Part shown: piece after piece, positions 58,277 to 64,000 of the stretch | Position numbering within the stretch: position 1 is the stretch's first letter | Layout of the letters: every line of letters begins with the position of its first letter | DNA from: Arthrobacter sp. H-02-3 | Lineage (GTDB): Bacteria > Actinomycetota > Actinomycetes > Actinomycetales > Micrococcaceae | Assembly: GCF_003097355.1 (NCBI RefSeq) | Contig: NZ_PYUI01000024.1 | Coordinates: 17,029-81,028, forward strand | Length of the DNA: 64,000 bases | Reading direction: 5' to 3' | Notes under the pieces: generated by a model | Told to the model about the DNA's origin: nothing | Seen by the model: the letters and a program-made list of their open reading frames with translations, nothing else | Databases searched by the model: none | Position numbers and translations under genes: made by a program

Positions 58277-61132
58277 ATGAACATTGACCAGATTGTCGAA
58301 GAACTCACCGCAGCAATTGCGGGCATCGTCGACAGCAGCACCCGTCGGCGGGCGGAATATTCGACCGACGCCTCGAACTACCGCGTGGTGCCCCAGGTGG
58401 TGGTCATGCCCAAGACTGCGGACGACGTCGTCGAGGCGGTCAGGATTGCCCGCCGGCACGGACTTGCCGTCACCGGCCGCGGTGCCGGGACGTCGTGCGC
58501 CGGCAACGCGGTGGGGCCAGGACTGGTGCTGGACTTCAGCCGGTTCATGAACCGGATCATCAGCATCGATCCGGAAAACCGGACGGCGGTGGTCCAGCCC
58601 GGCGTTGTCCTCAGTGACCTGCAGCGGGCTGCCGCTGTCCACGGGCTGCGGTTCGGGCCTGATCCGTCCACGGCCACGCGGTGCACGATCGGCGGCATGA
58701 TCGGCAACAACGCGTGCGGCCCGCACGGGCTCTCGTACGGGCGGACGGCGGACAACGTGCACCGGCTGCGCTGGCTCACCGGCTCGGGACACGTGGTGGA
58801 GCTGGGCGCGGGCAAGGATGCCACGGCCCGGATCCCCGGACTCGATGAGTTCATCACGGCCAATCTGGAGGTCCTCCGGCTGGAATTCGGCCGGTTCGGC
58901 CGCCAAATCTCGGGCTACAGCCTGGAGCACCTCCTGCCGGAGAACGGCGCCAACCTGGCCGCCGCCCTGACGGGGACGGAAGGTACCTGCGGCATCATCC
59001 TGGAGGCCGAGGTCCGGCTGGTCCCGCTGGCGGCGGCCCCGGCCTTGGCCGTCCTGGGCTATCCGGATATGCCGGCCGCGGCCGATGCGGTTCCCGGCCT
59101 GCTTCCACACCGTCCGCTGGCCTTGGAGGGCCTGGACGCACAGCTGGTCGACGTGGTCCGCAACGCCAAAGGCGAGCACGCCGTCCCCACGATGCCAGCC
59201 GGCAACGGCTGGCTCATGGTGGAAGTGGGCGGAGCGACGTCGGAGGAGGCGGTGGCGGCAGCCGAGCGGATGGTCCTGGATGCCGGGGCCATCGACTCGC
59301 TGATCCTTCCGGCCGGCCCGGAGGCCACGCGGTTGTGGCAGATTCGGGCTGACGGTGCCGGGCTGGCCGGCAGGACCGCCGCCGGGACCCAGGCCTGGCC
59401 GGGCTGGGAAGATTCGGCCGTCCCGCCGGAACATCTGGGCGACTACCTTCGCGATCTTGAACTACTCATGGCCCGCGAAAACGTGTCAGGGCTGGCGTAC
59501 GGCCACTTTGGTGACGGCTGCGTCCACGTCAGGATCGACTTCCCACTGGACGACAATGCCGGTGTGATGCGCCGCTTCCTGACGGCGGCGGCGGAGCTCG
59601 TCGCCAAGTACGGCGGCTCGCTCTCGGGCGAACACGGCGACGGCCGGGCACGCGGCGAACTGCTGAAAACCATGTATTCGCCCCGGGCCCTGGCCGCGAT
59701 GGCCGGGTTCAAAGCACTCTTCGATCTCCAGGACATCTTCAACCCCGGCGTCATCATCAATCCGGACCCGTTCGACGCGCACCTGCGCCGCCCGCACGCC
59801 GGCAACCTGCTGGCATCGGACGGTTTTGCGTTTGCGCACGACGGCGGCAACATCACCAACGCCGTGCACCGCTGCGTTGGCGTCGGCAAATGCCGGGCCG
59901 ATCTCCGCGAGGAGGGCGGGTTCATGTGTCCGTCCTACCTCGCCACCAAGGATGAAAAGGACACCACCAGGGGCCGGGCCCGCGTCCTGCAGGAAATGCT
60001 CAACGGCGGCGTAGTGGACATGTCCTGGAAGTCCCCGGAAGTCCATGAGGCCCTCGATCTGTGCCTGAGCTGCAAGGCGTGCGCCAGCGACTGCCCCACC
60101 GGCATCGACATGGCCATGTACAAGTCGGAGGCACTGCACCAGAGCTACAAGGGCCGGCTGCGTCCGCTCAGCCATTACACGCTCGGCCGGTTGCCCGCCT
60201 GGCTGGGACTGATCGGACCGCTCGGCCCCCTGGTCAACAAAGTTGCCTCCGTCGGGATCCTCCGCCGGACCATGCTGCGGCTCGCCGGGGCGGATCCCCG
60301 CCGGTCCCTGCCGACATTCCCGAAAGCGCCGTTCCATGCCTTGGCGGGGGCGGGCGGCCCGGCAGGGCACGCGGCGTCCTCCGCCCACAGGGTCCTGCTC
60401 TGGGTTGATTCGTTCTCGGACGCGCTGAGCCCCGATGTCCCGCTGGCCGCGATCAAGGTTCTGCAGGCCGCGGGCTGTGACATCGAAATTGCCGGCCCCG
60501 GCGCGTGCTGCGGATTGACGCTGATCTCAACAGGACAGCTGACCGCGGCCAAGGCAGCCCTCAGGAAGACCCTGGACGTCCTGCACCCGCATGTAGCCGA
60601 CGGCCGGACCGTGATCGGACTCGAACCGTCCTGCACGGCAGTGCTCCGCTCGGACCTGCTCGAACTGCTGCCCGACGACGACCGCGCCCGGCAGGTCTCC
60701 GCCCGGACCCGGACCGTCGCGGAATTCCTCACATCCATCAATTGGGCACCCCCCGCCAGCGGCGAACTGGTCCTTGCCCAACCCCACTGCCATCACAACG
60801 CCGTCATGGGGTACCAGAAGGATCTGGAGCTGCTGACGTCCATGGGCTGCGACGTGGAGGTCTCCAACGGATGTTGCGGCCTCGCCGGCAATTTCGGCAT
60901 GGAAAAAGGCCACTATGAAATCTCAGTGGCCATTGCCGAACAGGGAATTCTGGGCAAGGTCGCGGCTTCCCCGGACCGGGGCATCCTCGCTGACGGGTTC
61001 TCCTGCCGGACCCAAGTGGCCGATCTCTCAGGCCGCGACTCCCGGCACATCGTCCAGATCATCGCGGAGGCACTGGACAGCTCCGCGGACTACGCACGGA
61101 AGAACGCAGCACCAGGGGCTGCACGGCTGTAA
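58277..61132 (+). CDS. FAD/Fe-S D-2-hydroxyglutarate dehydrogenase-type protein
   Basis: 951 residues, AGGAAGAG upstream. PCMH FAD domain about residues 40-260 (TGRGAGTSCAGNAVGPGLVL, TIGGMIGNNACGPHGLSYGR), the FAD oxidase cap about 270-520 (FGDGCVHVRIDF, GSLSGEHGDGRARGE), an iron-sulphur part about 530-620 (CVGVGKCRADL, CLSCKACASDCPTGIDMA) and two CCG modules (GACCGLTL, NGCCGLAGN) near 735 and 870. This YdiJ/GlcD-type arrangement matches D-2-hydroxyglutarate dehydrogenase, which yields 2-oxoglutarate and passes electrons onward. It closes the route. Confidence 0.88.
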   Translation: MNIDQIVEELTAAIAGIVDSSTRRRAEYSTDASNYRVVPQVVVMPKTADDVVEAVRIARRHGLAVTGRGAGTSCAGNAVGPGLVLDFSRFMNRIISIDPENRTAVVQPGVVLSDLQRAAAVHGLRFGPDPSTATRCTIGGMIGNNACGPHGLSYGRTADNVHRLRWLTGSGHVVELGAGKDATARIPGLDEFITANLEVLRLEFGRFGRQISGYSLEHLLPENGANLAAALTGTEGTCGIILEAEVRLVPLAAAPALAVLGYPDMPAAADAVPGLLPHRPLALEGLDAQLVDVVRNAKGEHAVPTMPAGNGWLMVEVGGATSEEAVAAAERMVLDAGAIDSLILPAGPEATRLWQIRADGAGLAGRTAAGTQAWPGWEDSAVPPEHLGDYLRDLELLMARENVSGLAYGHFGDGCVHVRIDFPLDDNAGVMRRFLTAAAELVAKYGGSLSGEHGDGRARGELLKTMYSPRALAAMAGFKALFDLQDIFNPGVIINPDPFDAHLRRPHAGNLLASDGFAFAHDGGNITNAVHRCVGVGKCRADLREEGGFMCPSYLATKDEKDTTRGRARVLQEMLNGGVVDMSWKSPEVHEALDLCLSCKACASDCPTGIDMAMYKSEALHQSYKGRLRPLSHYTLGRLPAWLGLIGPLGPLVNKVASVGILRRTMLRLAGADPRRSLPTFPKAPFHALAGAGGPAGHAASSAHRVLLWVDSFSDALSPDVPLAAIKVLQAAGCDIEIAGPGACCGLTLISTGQLTAAKAALRKTLDVLHPHVADGRTVIGLEPSCTAVLRSDLLELLPDDDRARQVSARTRTVAEFLTSINWAPPASGELVLAQPHCHHNAVMGYQKDLELLTSMGCDVEVSNGCCGLAGNFGMEKGHYEISVAIAEQGILGKVAASPDRGILADGFSCRTQVADLSGRDSRHIVQIIAEALDSSADYARKNAAPGAARL

Positions 61133-61220
61133 CACTGCGGATGTCCGCCTGGCAATCAACGACGGCGGCTGGCCCATTGCCGCAGTTGCTGGGAGTCTCA
61201 CCCGGCTGGGGCAATCCCAT

Positions 61221-61613
61221 CTAGGGGTTGACCCCAGGTTCGTAAGTCCCCGCACTCCACTCCTGCCCTTGCGGGTCCAGCACCCGTGCGCGTCTGGCAC
61301 CCCATTCGGTGCTTTCGGGTTCGATCAGGCTCGTTCCCCCGGCGGCCAGGGCGTTGCGATGGAAATCATCAACGTCGTCGACGAGCAGGTATAGCCCCTG
61401 GCCCGTGGATCGGCCGACGAGACCGGGCCGCTGATACTCGGCATCATTACTCGCCACCATGAGCACAGCATCACCGAGGCGGACCTCTGCATGAAGGACC
61501 TGCCCCGGAGCCCCCTCTTGACAGCGGACCACGTCGAAGCCAACCCGTTCCATCCATTCCAGGGCAGCGGGTGCATCCGGGTAACTGAGGTAGGCAAAAA
61601 GTTTTGCATTCAT
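61221..61613 (-). CDS. VOC-superfamily (glyoxalase/bleomycin-resistance-like) protein
   Basis: 130 residues from the ATG at 61613. It is made of beta-alpha-beta-beta units: KLFAYLSYPDAPAALEWMER, LHAEVRLGDAVLMVASNDAE, GLYLLVDDVDDFHRNALAAG, and VLDPQGQEWSAGTYEPG. A metal site is not obvious, with His and Glu sparse. Ligand unknown. It is transcribed with the LLM gene upstream (53 bases), although a real operon is not shown. Confidence 0.78.
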   Translation of the reverse strand: MNAKLFAYLSYPDAPAALEWMERVGFDVVRCQEGAPGQVLHAEVRLGDAVLMVASNDAEYQRPGLVGRSTGQGLYLLVDDVDDFHRNALAAGGTSLIEPESTEWGARRARVLDPQGQEWSAGTYEPGVNP

Positions 61614-61666
61614 GACGGGATGGTATTCCGGCAGGCATCCCTTTGGAAACGAGAAGACCGGTGCTG

Positions 61667-62686
61667 TCAATCCCACCCCAGAGACGGGCGGAGGTTCCGG
61701 GAAATCGACTCGAGCAGCCGGACGTTGAAGTCCACGCCAAGCTGGTTGGGGACGGTGACGAGCACGGTGTCCGCCGCAGCCACGGCCGCGTCCCGGGCCA
61801 GCTCGTCAATGAGGCGGTCGGGTTCGCCGATGTAGCTGCGCCCGAAGCGGGCCAGGCCGCCGTCGAGGTAGCCCACCTGGTCCCGGGCATCGGCCTGGGC
61901 GCGCAGCCCGAAGTACCGCCGCGATTCGTCATCGATCAGCGGAATGATGCTGCGCGAGACGGACACCCGGGGCGTGTGTGCATGGCCGGCCGTAGCCCAG
62001 GCCTCCCGGAATCCGGCGATCTGCTCGGCCTGCAACTGGTCGAAAGGAACCCCGGTGTCCTCGGTCAGCAGGGTTGAGGACATGAGGTTCATGCCCTGCT
62101 GCCCCGCCCACCGGGCGCTGGCCCGATTTCCGGCACCCCACCAGATCCGCTCGGGCAGTGTTGGTGACAACGGCTGAACGGGGACCAGCCCGCTGTGCCC
62201 GCTGAGCTGCGGATTGGCCCGGGCCACGCCTAGGCCGGCAATGGCGGCACGGAACCGCTCGGTGTGCCGGCGGGCCATGTCGGCGTCGGACTCGCCCTCG
62301 GCGGGGAGGTGCCCGAAGGCCTCGTAGCCGGCTAACACAGTCTCGGGCGAACCACGGCTGACCCCCAGCTGCAGGCGGCCGCCGCTGATGAGGTCGACGG
62401 CGCCAGCCTCCTCAGCCATGTAGAGCGGGTTTTCATAGCGCATGTCAATGACACCCGTGCCGACCTCGATGCGGGAGGTGCGCGCTGCAATCGCGGCGAG
62501 CAGCGGGAACGGCGAGGCCTGCTGCAGGGCAAAGTGATGGACACGGAAGAACGCGCCGTCGACGCCGACTTCTTCCGCGGCCACGGCCAGCTCAATCGCT
62601 TGGAGAAGGGCGTCCCGGGCCGAACGCAGGCGCGAACCGGGGACGTCGCCCCAGTGCCCGAAGGAGAGAAAACCGATCCGTTTCAT
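61667..62686 (-). CDS. LLM-class flavin-dependent oxidoreductase
   Basis: 339 residues. Bacterial luciferase-like barrel: KRIGFLSFGHWG start, GAFFRVHHFALQQASPFPLL, EEAGAVDLISGGRLQLGVSR, and WWGAGNRASARWAGQQGMNL. Flavin (FMNH2/F420) dependent monooxygenase or reductase; substrate unknown. ATG 62686 overlaps the TGA of a tiny open frame ATG-ACA-ATG-TGT-CTG-TTC (62706 to 62686, MTMCLF), joined as TGATG; a GTG at 62698 is the other possible start. Whether that leader is translated is not known. Confidence 0.85.
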   Translation of the reverse strand: MKRIGFLSFGHWGDVPGSRLRSARDALLQAIELAVAAEEVGVDGAFFRVHHFALQQASPFPLLAAIAARTSRIEVGTGVIDMRYENPLYMAEEAGAVDLISGGRLQLGVSRGSPETVLAGYEAFGHLPAEGESDADMARRHTERFRAAIAGLGVARANPQLSGHSGLVPVQPLSPTLPERIWWGAGNRASARWAGQQGMNLMSSTLLTEDTGVPFDQLQAEQIAGFREAWATAGHAHTPRVSVSRSIIPLIDDESRRYFGLRAQADARDQVGYLDGGLARFGRSYIGEPDRLIDELARDAAVAAADTVLVTVPNQLGVDFNVRLLESISRNLRPSLGWD

Positions 62687-62780
62687 CAGAACAGACACAT
62701 TGTCATGAGGACTCGGGCTTTCGGAAGTGCACCTGCCACAGTTCCACTCCCCCGGCTTGCCTGGAAGTGTCGGTGCCCTC

Positions 62781-63461
62781 TTATGGCGTGACTGTCAGGG
62801 TGTACGTCGAATTGATCGTTTGGCCATTGAGTGTCCCCGTAAAATTCAGCGTATGAGTGCCCGGAAGCACATTCTTGATCAGCGCGTAGTAGCCGGCATC
62901 AGCCCCCATGTTGTAGAAGCCAGCGAACGTCGGGTCGCGGAAGACGTTGTCAGCGGGCAGCGTGACGTTAAAGATGGGTGATTCTTCATACTTCACGGCG
63001 CCAGGGGGTACGGCTGTTCCGTCGTAGGTTGCCGTCAGATTGCTTGCCCCGGTTTTGACGCCGGCCAGCGCGACCTGCGCCCGGACGTAGGCGGGGGTCT
63101 TATGGGCAGACTGAGGCTCGATATCGAAGGCGTTCGCGAGCGGAAAGAACAGGTCCTTGTGGGCCGGAATGGTGCAGCTGCGGGTGACGCTTCCACCGGT
63201 GCTAAAGAGTCCGGCGAGGAACCACGTGGGGCCGGACTGCTGGTTGGAGCACTGCGAGCCGGTGGTGTCGAGCAGCGGATTCGAGGCCGCCGGCTGGCTC
63301 AGTGCCCAGGTCCACCACTTCGCCGCAAGAGGACTGTAAGCGTTGGCCACCGACGGCGCAGCGGCTCCCGCCGGCGTGGCCACGGACGAGGCTGACGCTG
63401 CCAGCGGAGCTGCCATCAACAATATGGAGGCGCTGATGAATGCGAAGATTGCCCTTTTCAT
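62781..63461 (-). CDS. Secreted protein of unknown function
   Basis: 226 residues from the ATG at 63461 with AAAGGAT upstream. Signal peptide MKRAIFAFISASILLMAAPL ending near ASA. The mature part has WWTWALSQPAASNPLLDTTG, CSNQQSGPTWFLAG, CTIPAHKDLFFPLANAFDIE and a beta-rich C-terminus ending STYTLTVTP. Two cysteines probably form a disulphide. The same general family of secreted proteins occurs in many bacteria without a function. It has no obvious operon partner. Confidence 0.78.
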   Translation of the reverse strand: MKRAIFAFISASILLMAAPLAASASSVATPAGAAAPSVANAYSPLAAKWWTWALSQPAASNPLLDTTGSQCSNQQSGPTWFLAGLFSTGGSVTRSCTIPAHKDLFFPLANAFDIEPQSAHKTPAYVRAQVALAGVKTGASNLTATYDGTAVPPGAVKYEESPIFNVTLPADNVFRDPTFAGFYNMGADAGYYALIKNVLPGTHTLNFTGTLNGQTINSTYTLTVTP

Positions 63462-63830
63462 CTTTGATCCTTTGTTCAAGCGGAAGACAACGAAGCCGCC
63501 GCAGGATGAGCCCGCGGCACCTGCAGTGTTCCTCACGGAAGGCAGTCCCGGGGCTGCGGCAGCATCTACGTCAGGCTCCGCGATGGTGGAACGTGAATTT
63601 CATCGGTGGCATACCGACCGGAACTGTCGAATAAGAACGGCTGCCGTGAAATTTCGGGACAACGCCCTGACTGCGGCGTGGCGTCATGCCGCCAATCGGC
63701 CGGGTCTACCGGCACAGCGGTCCGAGCCTAACCGAGTCGCGGGTGCCGGCCCAAGAGTGGTGGCTACCTGTCTCGCGGGTGCTGACTACCTGTTCGGGCG
63801 CACGTCCCAACTTGTAGAGACGGATGCTGC
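63462..63830. other. Intergenic region, 369 bases, no gene supported
   Basis: Codon statistics and motifs give no gene. There is a weak AT-poor area at 63590-63660 and several short repeats of CGCGGGTGC and CTACCTGT. The region must hold the promoter of the secreted protein gene (minus strand) and possibly the end of the partial gene that follows. I saw no tRNA or hairpin. Confidence 0.4.
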
Positions 63831-64000
63831 TTAGGGGGCGGCGCGGATTTCGATGACCGCGAGGTTCCAGCGGTCGGTGGTGGGGGCGGTGTCGTTGATG
63901 GCGACGACGGTGCCGCTGGTGGCTGTCAGCCCGGTTTGGCGCTGCACCCAGTAGGTGTCGCCGGCCGGCGGGAAGTACTGGTCGACCAGGGTCTGGGCCG
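63831..64000 (-). CDS. C-terminal end of a surface or secreted protein (partial)
   Basis: On the minus strand the frame reads AQTLVDQYFPPAGDTYWVQR and then LTATSGTVVAINDTAPTTDR, ending IEIRAAP with a TAA at 63831-63833; 56 codons, the start outside the window. The NDTAPTTDRWNLAVIEI phrase is common at the ends of large actinobacterial secreted proteins with Ig-like or fibronectin-type domains. The rest of the gene is not visible. Confidence 0.7.
   Translation of the reverse strand, partial: AQTLVDQYFPPAGDTYWVQRQTGLTATSGTVVAINDTAPTTDRWNLAVIEIRAAP

Noticed and set aside
63343..63834. A plus-strand 163-codon open frame at the right end
   Set aside because: It overlaps the signal-peptide region of the secreted protein on the other strand, has no ribosome site and no recognisable domain.
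1..64000. Prophage, insertion sequences, integrons, CRISPR arrays or defence islands
   Set aside because: No transposase, integrase, Cas or phage structural motif was seen. The only defence-like item is the hipBA pair.

Overview
The window is 64 kb of high-GC chromosomal DNA from an actinobacterium, most likely a soil Arthrobacter, Pseudarthrobacter or other Micrococcaceae relative. The codon use is GC-rich, GTG and TTG starts occur, an actinobacterial-type c-di-AMP riboswitch precedes an NlpC/P60-like gene, and mycothiol-type (maleylpyruvate isomerase-like) and LGFP-repeat proteins are present. I saw no rRNA, tRNA, CRISPR array, insertion sequence, prophage or origin. The ends of the window cut a gene at about 2-235 and another at 63831-64000.

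Layout. 1-4.3 kb: a CzcA/CusA-type RND pump with the tail of a partner gene and a secreted protein. 4.3-7.8 kb: a secreted serine hydrolase, a hipBA pair with an evenly spaced operator-like array, and a RibD/DHFR-like reductase. 7.9-11.1 kb: a PAP2 phosphatase, a DedA protein, a response regulator and a histidine kinase in one operon, preceded by an 11-bp direct repeat. 11.2-15.8 kb: a riboswitch-controlled cell-wall hydrolase, small hypothetical genes, a cation/proton antiporter, a DNA alkylation repair-like protein and a lipoprotein. 16-20.2 kb: two paralogous secreted GH16 glycosidases around a racemase-like gene and a small gene, then a dienelactone hydrolase. 20.3-25.2 kb: an SnoaL-like protein, a zinc-type alcohol dehydrogenase, an EthR-like TetR regulator and a Baeyer-Villiger monooxygenase fused to an alpha/beta hydrolase. 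25.2-32.1 kb: a giant secreted LGFP-repeat protein, a NERD protein and two DinB-fold enzymes.

32.2-43.2 kb: an eight-gene minus-strand operon with a LysR gene upstream. It encodes an MHS-type transporter, a quinate/shikimate dehydrogenase-like enzyme, an SDR, a Gfo/Idh oxidoreductase, an old-yellow-enzyme/FadH-type reductase, a TIM-barrel isomerase, an aldo/keto reductase and a KstD-like flavoprotein. It looks like uptake and oxidation/reduction of an alicyclic polyol acid; the substrate is not known from the sequence. 43.4-46.3 kb: a membrane-anchored hydrolase, a TetR regulator, a LURP-one protein and an SDR.

46.4-61.1 kb is the most interesting region. Two divergent operons flank a GntR/FCD regulator. 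Read together they can be placed step by step on a route from D-lysine (or pipecolate) to 2-oxoglutarate: polar amino-acid ABC transporter, DadA-like dehydrogenase, ornithine cyclodeaminase/mu-crystallin-type ketimine reductase, DAO-type pipecolate oxidase candidate, ALDH7/antiquitin-type aminoadipate semialdehyde dehydrogenase, Glu/Leu/Phe/Val-type dehydrogenase, HglS-type 2-oxoadipate dioxygenase/decarboxylase and a D-2-hydroxyglutarate dehydrogenase-type FAD/Fe-S protein. The promoters of both arms share a related sequence element. 61.2-64 kb: a VOC protein, an LLM flavin oxidoreductase, a secreted protein and the end of another surface protein.
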